Shown one piece after another: positions 27,994 to 36,857 of a stretch of DNA of 64,000 nucleotides. The stretch comes from DATGMS01 sp035303945 (GTDB taxonomy: Bacteria; Bacteroidota; Bacteroidia; Cytophagales; Cyclobacteriaceae). The stretch lies in the NCBI GenBank assembly GCA_035303945.1, contig DATGQZ010000032.1, positions 1 through 64,000 on the forward strand, read 5' to 3'. Position 1 is the stretch's first letter. The number at the start of each line of letters is the position of its first letter. The position numbers and the translations under genes are program-made. The notes under the pieces are model-generated. The model made no database searches. It worked only from the letters and a program-made list of their open reading frames with translations, and had not been told where the DNA came from.

Positions 27994-29786
27994 TTCTTTT
28001 CGTCTATCAGATCCAGGTATTTTTGGCTTTCGATCAGGGCCAGGTACTCGTCCAAATGATCGGTGTATACCTGTCGCGGATTTACATTGTACTTGTTACA
28101 GATTGCCGCGGCAATGCCTACAGCTGCACCCATCTGACCGGTAGTTCGCATCACCCTCGGGCCACCCAAGCCAATATGAGAACAACTAAAATTACGGCCG
28201 GCCATAAATAGGTTGTCGATGTTCTTGGAATACAGGGAGCGATAGGGAATGTAATACATCGGGGTTTTAAAGAATATAGCCTCCGACAGGAAATCTGGCT
28301 TAGACCCATCCATGAGATTTTGCTGGTAATGGACATCCACTTCCCTATTCTCCATAACCACAGCATCAGGAAATTTCCTTTGCTCTGTCACATCGTTAAA
28401 AGTAAATATATAATCGCCTTCCAAACGCCGCGATTCACGCTTTCCGATCAGAAAGGATATCCATTCAAATTGTAATTTTTCGTTTCCTGCCTTTTGCTTG
28501 GTATTATAGAAAGAACCATAGATGGCCTTCAACATATGGTCACGGATTTCCTCTGCATCTTCAATCTGGTGCAGGTCAAGGCGGGACAATTCCCATTTCC
28601 AGGTTCCTTCCTTTGCAGCATGTTCTTCCACAATTTCTTTTGACCATGGTACTTCTGGAAAGTCCACAGCCGCTTCACCTTCAAATGTTCTCCACAACAC
28701 GGTAGAGCCCATGACAAAATCATCTGCTTCCTGAGGTGACCAAAGTTCGCCCCATTCTTCATAGGCTTCTCCATAGGTATCTACCGACTCTCTCCCATAC
28801 ATAAAATTCGCTCCAGCCCAATAGCCGATCCATCCATCCCCTGTAGAATCAACAAAGCGCGGCGCCTTAAAACGTATACGTTTTCCTTCTGAAGTATGCC
28901 TGGCATCCACGGCGGTAATAATGTTGCCCTCGGTAATGGCATCATAGGCTCTCCAATTGGTGTACAAACTTATCTTTTCATATTTGGCCACGTTCTGATG
29001 CCTTTTGATTTCATCCTTAAAGGCTTCGGGAGAGCCGTTGGGGTAGTGCTCCGTATCCAACATTTTCAGGATCCTTTCAAAGTGCCCATAGATGCCCAAG
29101 GTGTGTACGCGTATTTCGCTGCTGGCATTGCCTCCCAAAACGGGTCGGTCGTGGATCAAGGCTACTCTAAGCCCCTGCTCGGCAGCCGCAATTGCGCTGG
29201 CGCATCCGGCAATACCGCCACCCACAATTACCAAATCGTACTCCTTCACTGTTTCGGGCTCTGAAGCTTCATTAGACAGCGTTTTCCTCCATTCCGACAG
29301 TTCCTTCATCTGGCGGGGCGGGGCTGTCTTTTCCCTATTGAAATAGATGGCATCGGCCCTCCCGTTGAACCCTGTCAGGTCTTCCAACTCCAATTTAATA
29401 CTCGATGAGGTGATATGGACTTCACCGGCATATTCCCAAGACCAGCCGGGGAAAAGCCCCAGTACATTGTCTAAGGGGCGGCCATTTATTTTCAGCATAA
29501 ACTTCCCTGGTGCCTCCCAATCCCCAGGCGCCCAATTCTTGGTCCGCACCCATACGTGATACTTTCCTTCATGGGCAAAGTTCACCTTGGTATAAGCATT
29601 AGCAACTGGTTGTCCCATGCCATGAGCCATTAAGTAAGGTGATCCCATCTGCTCGACAAATTGCGGATCTACCACCCATCCCCCTGGCTGGTCGAAGCTT
29701 TCTGCTTCAACCAAAAGTGATTGTGCATAAACAAGGGGCAAACAAAAAACAAACAGGCAAAGGAAAATTAAAAGAAGGCGTTTCAT
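27990..29786 (-). CDS. Periplasmic FAD-dependent oxidoreductase with carbohydrate-binding-like N-terminal domain
   Basis: A 598-residue exported flavoprotein. Signal peptide to about VYA-QS (residue 22). Residues about 24-150 form a beta-sandwich-like module (LLVEAESFDQPGGW... GKYHVWVRTKNW... LKLELEDL-like strands... GRADAIYF) of the CBM6/CBM35 kind. Then the FAD_oxidored domain: VIVGGGIAGCASAIAAAEQG with G189-G191, DRPVLGGNASSEIR, GKRESRRLEGDYIFTF and LFMAGRNFSCSHIGLGGPRV. Such proteins have often been mislabelled xanthan lyase. It is the first gene after the LacI-type operator and overlaps the flavin-motif gene. It would oxidise or otherwise modify a glycan piece in the periplasm; the real reaction is unknown. 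Confidence 0.85.
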   Translation of the reverse strand: MKRLLLIFLCLFVFCLPLVYAQSLLVEAESFDQPGGWVVDPQFVEQMGSPYLMAHGMGQPVANAYTKVNFAHEGKYHVWVRTKNWAPGDWEAPGKFMLKINGRPLDNVLGLFPGWSWEYAGEVHITSSSIKLELEDLTGFNGRADAIYFNREKTAPPRQMKELSEWRKTLSNEASEPETVKEYDLVIVGGGIAGCASAIAAAEQGLRVALIHDRPVLGGNASSEIRVHTLGIYGHFERILKMLDTEHYPNGSPEAFKDEIKRHQNVAKYEKISLYTNWRAYDAITEGNIITAVDARHTSEGKRIRFKAPRFVDSTGDGWIGYWAGANFMYGRESVDTYGEAYEEWGELWSPQEADDFVMGSTVLWRTFEGEAAVDFPEVPWSKEIVEEHAAKEGTWKWELSRLDLHQIEDAEEIRDHMLKAIYGSFYNTKQKAGNEKLQFEWISFLIGKRESRRLEGDYIFTFNDVTEQRKFPDAVVMENREVDVHYQQNLMDGSKPDFLSEAIFFKTPMYYIPYRSLYSKNIDNLFMAGRNFSCSHIGLGGPRVMRTTGQMGAAVGIAAAICNKYNVNPRQVYTDHLDEYLALIESQKYLDLIDEKK

Positions 29787-29873
29787 TGGGTTTATACATT
29801 AATGACGGGTTGAATCTATACAAGAAAAGCAAAATAAAACAGCGATTTGGTAACAAAAACTAAATTTTTATAC

Positions 29874-29899
29874 TGTAAACGTTATCGAAAACGGTTACA
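29874..29899. promoter_or_regulatory. LacI-family operator
   Basis: A 26-bp palindrome centred on CG: left arm TGTAAACGTTAT, right arm AAAACGGTTACA, 10 of 12 positions symmetric. The core AACGTT..CG..AACG is the classical LacI/GalR-family shape. It lies between the divergent FAD oxidoreductase gene (start 87 bases away) and the regulator gene (152 bases away), so it can control both. I saw no second copy in the window by eye. Confidence 0.75.
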
Positions 29900-30051
29900 A
29901 TTAAAATTTTGGCAACCGAATGGATGTTTTATTAAAATATTCTTACCACAAATTTTCCTCCTCACGGAGGTCTTTCCTCTTCCCATAACGCAAACCCTTG
30001 TAGGACCAAATAGGCTTATCTTCGTTTAAAATTACTTTGTGTCTTTTACCT

Positions 30052-31065
30052 ATGAGCAAAAAACCCATTACCATTAAAGACATTGCCAACAGACTTAATG
30101 TATCGGTGGCAACTGTATCGAGAGCGTTGCGTGATTCTGACGAAATCAAGAAAGAAACAAAACTGGCCGTGTTACAGATGGCCAAAGAGATGGATTATCA
30201 TCCTAACTTGTTGGCCAGCAGCCTTAGCAGCAAAAAATCCAAGATCCTTGGCGTGGTAGTCCCCACCATCAATCGTCAATTTTGGTCTAATGCGATATCA
30301 GGCATTGAGTATATCGCCTATAGAGAAGGCTATAAAGTGATGATTTTCCAATCCGCAGAGTCTTTTCACAAAGAAGAGGAAATTGTGGAAATCCTGGCCA
30401 ACAGCCGAGTCGAGGGAATATTGATCGCCATGTCTAAAGAAACGATAAACTTCGACCATATTATCCGGGTGATGGATCGGGGAGTTCCCGTGCTGCTCTT
30501 TGAGAGGGTTTGCGAAGCGCTCCATACATCCAAAATTGTCACCGACAACTACGAAGGAGCCAGGGAGATCGTCCAGCACTTGGTGAACAAGGGAAAAAGA
30601 AAAATTGCCTACCTATCTGGCCACCTTTCTCTAAGCGTGTGCCGGGAAAGGTACGAGGGATACAAGGACGTTTTAGCAGCAAACAACATTGCCTTGTCTC
30701 CTGAACTCCTCGTTGAAATCCCTGAGTTTTCTTACGAGGGTGCTGCTGAAGCACTACGGAATCTTTGGAGGACCAATATTCAACCAGATGCGGTATTTTG
30801 CTTTGCGGACATTCTGGCTATAGGGGTTCTCCACGCGGCTCGGCAACTAAATATTGCTGTCCCCCATCAACTGGCCGTTGCCGGTTTCGGAAATGATGAT
30901 ACGAGCAGATTTGTAAACCCGTCCATCACCACCATGGCACAGCCTTCTTTCGAAATGGGAATTATGGCAGCAGACATGATCCTCAAACAGATATTGGATG
31001 AAGAAGTGTTTATACCCTCCACCAAAGTAGTAAAGGCAAAACTGATCATTAGGGAAAGCAGCTGA
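30052..31065 (+). CDS. LacI-family transcriptional regulator
   Basis: A 337-residue regulator starting at ATG 30052 (MSKKPITIKD), not at the earlier ATG at 30037, since the helix-turn-helix of the family starts within ten residues of Met. The DNA-binding part ITIKDIANRLNVSVATVSRALR (about 6-27) is complete with hinge helix LLASSLSSKKS. The periplasmic-binding-protein-like effector domain follows, with ILGVVVPTINRQFWS and the C-terminal TTMAQPSFEMG. It should repress the divergent nine-gene locus until the breakdown product of its glycan binds. The 26-bp palindrome upstream also implies self-regulation. Confidence 0.94.
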   Translation: MSKKPITIKDIANRLNVSVATVSRALRDSDEIKKETKLAVLQMAKEMDYHPNLLASSLSSKKSKILGVVVPTINRQFWSNAISGIEYIAYREGYKVMIFQSAESFHKEEEIVEILANSRVEGILIAMSKETINFDHIIRVMDRGVPVLLFERVCEALHTSKIVTDNYEGAREIVQHLVNKGKRKIAYLSGHLSLSVCRERYEGYKDVLAANNIALSPELLVEIPEFSYEGAAEALRNLWRTNIQPDAVFCFADILAIGVLHAARQLNIAVPHQLAVAGFGNDDTSRFVNPSITTMAQPSFEMGIMAADMILKQILDEEVFIPSTKVVKAKLIIRESS

Positions 31066-31082
31066 AGGTAATCACTTCAGCT
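31060..31082. terminator. Inverted repeat at the end of the LacI-type gene
   Basis: AGCTGAAG and CTTCAGCT form a perfect eight-pair stem over a seven-base loop and include the stop codon. No T-run follows, so termination is only possible; the neighbour gene converges from the right. Confidence 0.35.
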
Positions 31083-31119
31083 ACAAACACAGCATAATAT
31101 GGTTGGCTAGGCGCCAGCT

Positions 31120-32058
31120 CTAATTTACAGGGGCTGTACTTTTGCGTAGCTGCTGCAGCCACTGTATGCAGGCAGTTGGCCATTGAGTATATGTGCCCTC
31201 AGCATTGATTCCCAGCGAATAGCCGTGACCTCCTTTAGGATAAAGATGCATCTCTACCGGTACCTTGGCCTCCACCAAGGCTTGATAGAACAAAAGGCTG
31301 TGTTGAACAGGCACTCCTGTATCATCTTGGGAATGAAAAATAAAGGTAGGAGGCGTATCTTCGGTCACCTGCAAATCATTTGAAAACCGCTCCACAAGAT
31401 CATCCGTGGGGGATTTGCCCAGCAAATTGTTTCTTGAGCCTATGTGAGCTACATGCTCTTTAAGTGATATTACGGGATAGCCTAGGATCAAAAAATCAGG
31501 CCGCGAGCTGAATTTCTCTGTGGGATCTTGGGCACTGGCACGGCCATGATCATAATGCGTGCCCAAAGTTGAAGCAAGGTGTCCTCCAGCCGAAAAACCC
31601 ATTACGCCCACTTGTGCAGGGTCTATATTCCATTCTTCAGCATGCTGCCGTGTCAAGCGCAACGCCCTTTGCGCATCCATCAGAGGAACCTCATGCGGAT
31701 CAACCTGACTTTCTGTAGAGGGGAGCCTGTATTTTAACACAATGGCAGCGATGCCATGACTATTCAACCATTTGGCAATGTCCGTTCCTTCCCAATCGTA
31801 GGCCAATACGGAGTATCCTCCACCAGGACATACCACCACTGCCTGCCGGGTAGCATTCCGCTTAGATGGCAAAAACACCTGAATGCTAGGCTCCTGTACC
31901 TTTCCCACCAATGCGATGTCTTGGGTACGTATTTGTTCCCTTTCATCAGAAGGTTTGGTATTGGGCACCTTGTCATATAATGGAAGAGTGACGGGGTCAA
32001 ATTGTGCCTGGGCCGCTAGGGACAACACCATCAAAATGAGGAAGAGTAGTGGTTTCAT
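31120..32058 (-). CDS. Secreted alpha/beta-hydrolase, acetyl-esterase-like
   Basis: A 312-residue protein starting at ATG 32056-32058 (MKPLLFLILM), 16 bases after the kinase stop; the longer reading would overlap that gene. Signal peptide cleavage near AQA-QF. The fold motifs are VVVCPGGGYS (oxyanion hole), nucleophile Ser in GFSAGGHLAS, Asp in HSQDDTGVPV and His in GGHGYS. These match the BD-FAE/acetylxylan-esterase-like hydrolases that remove acetyl groups from plant glycans. As the last gene of the rhamnose operon it may deacetylate rhamnose-containing pectin or similar glycans. A paralogue with the same layout is at 44663-45568. Substrate is inferred. Confidence 0.85.
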   Translation of the reverse strand: MKPLLFLILMVLSLAAQAQFDPVTLPLYDKVPNTKPSDEREQIRTQDIALVGKVQEPSIQVFLPSKRNATRQAVVVCPGGGYSVLAYDWEGTDIAKWLNSHGIAAIVLKYRLPSTESQVDPHEVPLMDAQRALRLTRQHAEEWNIDPAQVGVMGFSAGGHLASTLGTHYDHGRASAQDPTEKFSSRPDFLILGYPVISLKEHVAHIGSRNNLLGKSPTDDLVERFSNDLQVTEDTPPTFIFHSQDDTGVPVQHSLLFYQALVEAKVPVEMHLYPKGGHGYSLGINAEGTYTQWPTACIQWLQQLRKSTAPVN

Positions 32059-32074
32059 GGGTTTATCTAGTTTG

Positions 32075-33403
32075 TTATTCAACGTTCAGCATCAATGCGG
32101 CACCATAGGCGGAGCCCAGAGGCACATCCGAAAATTCCAGGGAATAGTCGCTTAAAAAGTGCCGTAACAAATTAATGAAAACCTCATTATGAACAAAGCC
32201 ACCGTCTATATATACTTTTTTGACATTAGAATTGCCCTTAGCCAGCAGAAAAGAATCCACCTGTATTCTGGTAAGCCCCCAAACCAATTGGTGATAGGCT
32301 TCTTCAAAAGAACCGTAAGTCTCCGGCTTCCATTCATTTTCAGGAAATAGCGCCGTGATAAAGGGCGATCTCAGTATGGTATCAGGGTAAAACGAATTTT
32401 TAATCCTTCCTTCTTTGATCTGTTCTAGTATTGTCTCATCAGGTGCCACTGTTTTGTAGTACTTATCAGGCTTATTAAACAGCTGGTTGAGCCGTTTTAT
32501 TTGATGATCAAACTCATGGCCCAAGAAAAATCGGGAGGCTTTTACTGATTTGCCATGTATCGTCAGATAATTAAGACAATCATTTTGAAGGTCGCTTAGA
32601 CTTAAAATTTCTTCAGTAAAGGGGTTCAAGGTGATACTCCATGTACCTGTCGAAATGAGGATAAAAGGCTCATCATTCTTGACCAGGTATGCGGCAAGGG
32701 CTGAGGAACTATCGTGAATTCCGACCCCTACATTCACAATATGCCCACAGATTTTGGTAGGAATAATGTGCGTGGTAGGCACTATTTCAGCAAGAATTTT
32801 ATCTATTCCTTCATTTTTTACCCAAGCATGATAGTCCTGTCGGGCAAAATCCCAAAGTCGGGTATGACATCCTATAGAGGTAGGTTCACTTACATATTTG
32901 CCTGTAAATATAAAGGACATGTATTGCGGCAGGTGCAAAGACCGATGGACCCGGGCAAATAGCTCCGGTTTACGCTTTTTAAGCCAATACAACTGTAGTC
33001 CCGAATTAAGCATGCCCAAAGTGGGCGAAGCCGTTTCCTGGTTATTGGTTTCCTCGGGATAGGAAGCAAAAAACGCTTCTTGGAGGTCTGCTGGAAAATC
33101 CTTCAGGTAATTGTACAATGGAGTAGCCGGCTCTCCATTGTCTCCTACGTTTACAAATGAAGCTCCATAGGTAGAAAAATTAAGGCCGATCAAATGGTAG
33201 GCGCTGCTGGCACATACCTCATTGATCTTTTTGCGCACCCATGCCGTTAGAGTTGGCAAATCCTCACAGGGGTCGCCATCCTCATCCTCGATGGGAGGAA
33301 TGTTGATATACTCTTGCTTAACTTCCTGTAATGTTTTGTCAAAAAGAAAAAACTTTTTGTTGGTCTTTCCGATATCAAAGATGGCTATAACCTCTAATGG
33401 CAT
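32075..33403 (-). CDS. FGGY-family sugar kinase, probable L-rhamnulokinase
   Basis: A 442-residue cytoplasmic kinase. The start at ATG 33401-33403 (MPLEVIAIFDIGKTNKK) puts the phosphate-1 motif near the N-terminus as in the family; an ATG at 33463 would add 20 unlikely residues. Other motifs: LNFSTYGASF, the ISTGTWSITL ATP-site segment and the adenosine motif VYIDGGFVHN. It is a divergent FGGY member, not the classical RhaB sequence. Its place between rhaI and the esterase, downstream of rhaEW, supports phosphorylation of L-rhamnulose. L-fuculose remains possible because these kinases are related. Confidence 0.8.
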   Translation of the reverse strand: MPLEVIAIFDIGKTNKKFFLFDKTLQEVKQEYINIPPIEDEDGDPCEDLPTLTAWVRKKINEVCASSAYHLIGLNFSTYGASFVNVGDNGEPATPLYNYLKDFPADLQEAFFASYPEETNNQETASPTLGMLNSGLQLYWLKKRKPELFARVHRSLHLPQYMSFIFTGKYVSEPTSIGCHTRLWDFARQDYHAWVKNEGIDKILAEIVPTTHIIPTKICGHIVNVGVGIHDSSSALAAYLVKNDEPFILISTGTWSITLNPFTEEILSLSDLQNDCLNYLTIHGKSVKASRFFLGHEFDHQIKRLNQLFNKPDKYYKTVAPDETILEQIKEGRIKNSFYPDTILRSPFITALFPENEWKPETYGSFEEAYHQLVWGLTRIQVDSFLLAKGNSNVKKVYIDGGFVHNEVFINLLRHFLSDYSLEFSDVPLGSAYGAALMLNVE

Positions 33404-33465
33404 ATTTTGGTATTCTGGTATTGGTTGTAAATTCTTAATTGGCAGCAGACGGGTATTGGACAAAT

Positions 33466-34746
33466 CTAGAGTCCCGTAGAAATGGTTTTGCTTCCTCTTT
33501 CTTTAATCAGCTCTTGCCGCACATTGGCTTTGCGATAAAGGGAAATAGGCTGCAAACTCCCTCCCAAACGTAATCGGGCTTCTGCAACCAATGGCCGCAC
33601 ATCTGTCCGATAAGCGTCCTGAAGAATTTCCTGCGCCAAAGTAGGATCATTTTTCTCTCTGGCCTCTTCAAGTGCGACCCGGTCAATTAGCAAGGCTTGG
33701 GCATAGGCGATCTTGATGGCCTCAATCGACTGAAGCAAATCTTCCAAGGGATCCTTTAAGTTATGGCTGGCATCGATCATCCAAGCCGGACTGGGGTTAG
33801 CCGCGTGAGGATCTTGCATACCTTCTACTAGTTCATTGAAGATCAGGAAAAGCTGATAAGGTTTGATGGACCCCACTGTAAGATCATCATCTCCAAATTT
33901 GGAATCGTTGAAGTGGAAACCGCCCAATTTGCCCTGCATCATCAGTGTGGCTACAATCTGTTCAATGTTGGTGTTGGGAAGGTGATGTCCCAAATCCACT
34001 AAACTATATGCTTTTTGACCTAATGTAGAAGCTATTAAATGGGAGGTGCCCCAATCTTGGATCACCGTACTATAGAAATACGGCTCGTAAGGTTTATACT
34101 CAATAAAGATCTTCCAATCATCTGGCAGTCCAGTATAGATTTCGTGCAAAGCATCGATGGTGCGCTGTAAGGCTTTCCTGAAATTACTTTGGCCGGGGAA
34201 AGATGAGCCGTCGGCCAACCACACCGTCAAAGCCTTGGAGCCTAATGCTTCTCCATAGCGGATCACCTCCAAATTATGCCCAATGGCCTGTTGTCTAACC
34301 GCTTGGTCAGTATGACTTAAAGAACCAAATTTGTAAGAATGAAGCTGATCAGACTGATCCTGGAAAGTATTGGAATTGACAGCATCAAAACCCAGGTTGT
34401 GGAAGGCAGCTAAAGATCGGATAGCTTCCACATCTTGCGGTATGTCCCAAGGGATATGGAGGGAGATTGCACCTGCAGACTTGTTCAAAGCATGTATCAA
34501 GCCTACATCTGCAATTTTCTCCTCCAGACTCCTGGGCTCACCCCCTCCGGAAAATCTTCCAAAGCGGGTTCCGCCGTTGCCCAATGCCCAACTTGGAACG
34601 GCGATTTGAAATGCCGTCAGTTTTTCAAGCAGGGAATCAACGGAGATATTTTTTCTTTCTAGCTGTTGGCTTAAATAACCAAAACTCTCCCGGTGATTCG
34701 GGAGAGTTTGGTCATTGTGGGTTTCTATTAATTGATCAATGTGCAT
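33466..34746 (-). CDS. rhaI: L-rhamnose isomerase (RhaI type)
   Basis: A 426-residue TIM-barrel isomerase of the Pseudomonas/Bacillus RhaI type, not E. coli RhaA. Metal and catalytic segments are visible: ALGNGGTRFGRF, IFIEYKPYEPYF (Glu ligand), LVDLGHHLPNTN (Asp and His ligands) and GFHFNDSKFGDDDL (His-x-Asp). It converts L-rhamnose to L-rhamnulose using Mn2+ or a similar metal. It starts 2 bases after the rhaEW stop, indicating a single operon. Full length, nothing missing. Activity on other deoxy sugars is known for this family, so some breadth is expected. Confidence 0.93.
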   Translation of the reverse strand: MHIDQLIETHNDQTLPNHRESFGYLSQQLERKNISVDSLLEKLTAFQIAVPSWALGNGGTRFGRFSGGGEPRSLEEKIADVGLIHALNKSAGAISLHIPWDIPQDVEAIRSLAAFHNLGFDAVNSNTFQDQSDQLHSYKFGSLSHTDQAVRQQAIGHNLEVIRYGEALGSKALTVWLADGSSFPGQSNFRKALQRTIDALHEIYTGLPDDWKIFIEYKPYEPYFYSTVIQDWGTSHLIASTLGQKAYSLVDLGHHLPNTNIEQIVATLMMQGKLGGFHFNDSKFGDDDLTVGSIKPYQLFLIFNELVEGMQDPHAANPSPAWMIDASHNLKDPLEDLLQSIEAIKIAYAQALLIDRVALEEAREKNDPTLAQEILQDAYRTDVRPLVAEARLRLGGSLQPISLYRKANVRQELIKERGSKTISTGL

Positions 34747-34748
34747 GA

Positions 34749-36857
34749 TTATCTAACAAAGGCAGCGGCTACACCACCATCTACGTTAAGGATATTGCCT
34801 GTACTCTTACTCAGGTCACCACCCACAAAGGCGAAAACGCCTGCAGCAATATCATCCACGCCGATGATTTCGTTGAGGATGGTTCGCTTGGCGTAAAAAG
34901 CGGGAAGTTCTTCTACTGTGATGCCATAAGCTTTGGCTCTTCCTGCGGCCCATTCACCTTCCCAGATTTTGCTTCCTTCAATGACTGCATCGGGGTTGAC
35001 GACGTTTACACGTATTTTGTCTTTGCCTAACTCAGCAGCCAGTAAGCGGCTCATATGCACCTGCGCTGCTTTGGCGGTCCCATAGCCTACGTTATTGGGT
35101 CCAGACACGAGGGCATTTTTACTGGCAATATTTACAATATCACCACCCAGTCCTTGAGCACGTAGGATCTCAACAGCCGCCTTCGAGACCGCAAATTGTC
35201 CCTTGACAAGGATATCCTGTAGAAGGTCCCATTCAGCGTCAGAGGTTTGCTCCAATGGTTTCGAAATGGCGATACCGGCACAGTTTACCAAGATGTCCAC
35301 ACCGCCAAATTTATACACCGCTTCTTTGAGTGCATTAATAATGTCTTCAGGCTTGGTAACATCCATCACAGCCCCTGCTCCTGTATCCTTGCCATAGGTG
35401 GCAACAGCTTCATCAAGTCTTTCTTGGTTAATGTCTGTGATAAACACACAGGCGCCTTCTTTGGCTAGACGGTCAGCAATAGCTTTTCCTATACCACCCG
35501 CACCACCTGTAATAAAGGCAATTTTTCTAGAAAGCGGCTTTTCTTTAGGCATACGCTGAAGTTTAGCTTCTTCCAGCAACCAATATTCTATGTCAAATGC
35601 CTCTTGTAAAGGTAACGACACGTAGCTAGAAATAGCCTCAGCGCCTTTCATCACATTGATGGCGTTGACATAAAATTCGCTCGCTACCCTAGCTGTTTGT
35701 TTGTCTTTGGCATAAGAAAACATGCCAACCCCAGGCCACAAGATGATGACAGGGTTTGCATCCCTTATCGCAGGACTGTTAGATCGCTTGTGATCGTTGT
35801 AGTATTGGGTGTAATATTGTCTGTAGCTTTCGAACTCCGTTTCCAATTGCGCCTTGATGTCGGCTGTATTGCTAAGGTCCACGTCGGCAGGAAAATTCAA
35901 CACGAGCGGACGGATCTTTGTTCTTAAGAAGTGGTCTGGGCAGCTTGTACCAAGGGGAGCAAGCTTATCCAGATCATTGCTGTTTACAAACTCCAGTACG
36001 CGCTCATCATCGGTAAAGTGACCCACCATTCTAGAGTGGCTGGAAGCCAAACCACGAAGTACAGGCGCTAATTTGCTAGCCTGGTCTTTTCTTTGTTCTG
36101 GCGCTAAAGAAGTAACTTTTTGGCCGCCAAACACAGGACGGTTCTTCCCGTAATGCTCTTCTAGATAAATAGATGCTTTGTCAATTACCTGAAGGCTATT
36201 GATGTAGCATTCGTAGGCCGTATCACCCCAAGTAAACAGGCCATGCCCGCCTAGCATAATGCCGCGGATGCCGGGATTCTCATTGAGTGCTTTTTCTAAT
36301 TCTAAAGCCAGTTCAAATCCTGGCCGTCTCCAGGGTACCCAAGCTATTTGACCTTCAAAAAGGTCTTTAGTGATCTGTTCTCCATCTTTAGAGGCTGCTA
36401 TGGCAATGGCAGCATCAGGATGAAGGTGGTCTATATGTTTAAAGGGAAGAAAAGCGTGTAATGGGGTATCAATAGATGGTGCCTTAGAGTTTAAATCGTA
36501 AAGCGTGTGATTGAATAGCGCCACCATCTCATCTTCAAACTCCAGTCCTCTGTAAACATTTTTTAGCGCGTGTAGCTTGTCAACAAACAATGCGGCTAAG
36601 CCGCTTTTGGTAAGTGTGCCTATATCTCCTCCGGAACCTTTGATCCACATCACCTCTTTCTCCTCACCGGTGAGGGGATCCTTTTCAATGGTTTTGCAGC
36701 TGGTGTTGCCTCCACCGTAATTGGTGATCCTAAGATCCGCCCCTAAGATATTGGAACGATAAATCAGAAGACCTACTTGATCGTCTCCAAGTTCCTTTTC
36801 CTTTTCTTTATCCCACAGGTAATTTACATGTTTAAAGTTGTGTTCCGAAATGTTCAT
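34749..36857 (-). CDS. rhaEW: Bifunctional L-rhamnulose-1-phosphate aldolase / L-lactaldehyde dehydrogenase (RhaEW)
   Basis: A 702-residue fusion, first gene of the rhamnose operon. Residues 1 to about 430 are a class II aldolase domain with His ligands in PFKHIDHLHPDAA and GGHGLFTWG. Residues about 440-702 are a short-chain dehydrogenase with the NAD motif FITGGAGGIGKAIADRL and catalytic Y-G-T-A-K (VGYGTAKAAQ). The pair splits rhamnulose-1-phosphate to DHAP and L-lactaldehyde and oxidises the latter to L-lactate. The lutABC genes 5 kb away can carry L-lactate to pyruvate. Upstream 36896-36903 reads TATATTCG on the minus strand, one base off TAnnTTTG, but no -33 element is clear. Confidence 0.95.
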   Translation of the reverse strand: MNISEHNFKHVNYLWDKEKEKELGDDQVGLLIYRSNILGADLRITNYGGGNTSCKTIEKDPLTGEEKEVMWIKGSGGDIGTLTKSGLAALFVDKLHALKNVYRGLEFEDEMVALFNHTLYDLNSKAPSIDTPLHAFLPFKHIDHLHPDAAIAIAASKDGEQITKDLFEGQIAWVPWRRPGFELALELEKALNENPGIRGIMLGGHGLFTWGDTAYECYINSLQVIDKASIYLEEHYGKNRPVFGGQKVTSLAPEQRKDQASKLAPVLRGLASSHSRMVGHFTDDERVLEFVNSNDLDKLAPLGTSCPDHFLRTKIRPLVLNFPADVDLSNTADIKAQLETEFESYRQYYTQYYNDHKRSNSPAIRDANPVIILWPGVGMFSYAKDKQTARVASEFYVNAINVMKGAEAISSYVSLPLQEAFDIEYWLLEEAKLQRMPKEKPLSRKIAFITGGAGGIGKAIADRLAKEGACVFITDINQERLDEAVATYGKDTGAGAVMDVTKPEDIINALKEAVYKFGGVDILVNCAGIAISKPLEQTSDAEWDLLQDILVKGQFAVSKAAVEILRAQGLGGDIVNIASKNALVSGPNNVGYGTAKAAQVHMSRLLAAELGKDKIRVNVVNPDAVIEGSKIWEGEWAAGRAKAYGITVEELPAFYAKRTILNEIIGVDDIAAGVFAFVGGDLSKSTGNILNVDGGVAAAFVR

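Noticed and set aside
27990..29786. Annotation of the FAD protein as xanthan lyase
   Set aside because: The FAD-binding motif and family blocks are those of an oxidoreductase; no lyase site is visible. The label is a known carry-over.
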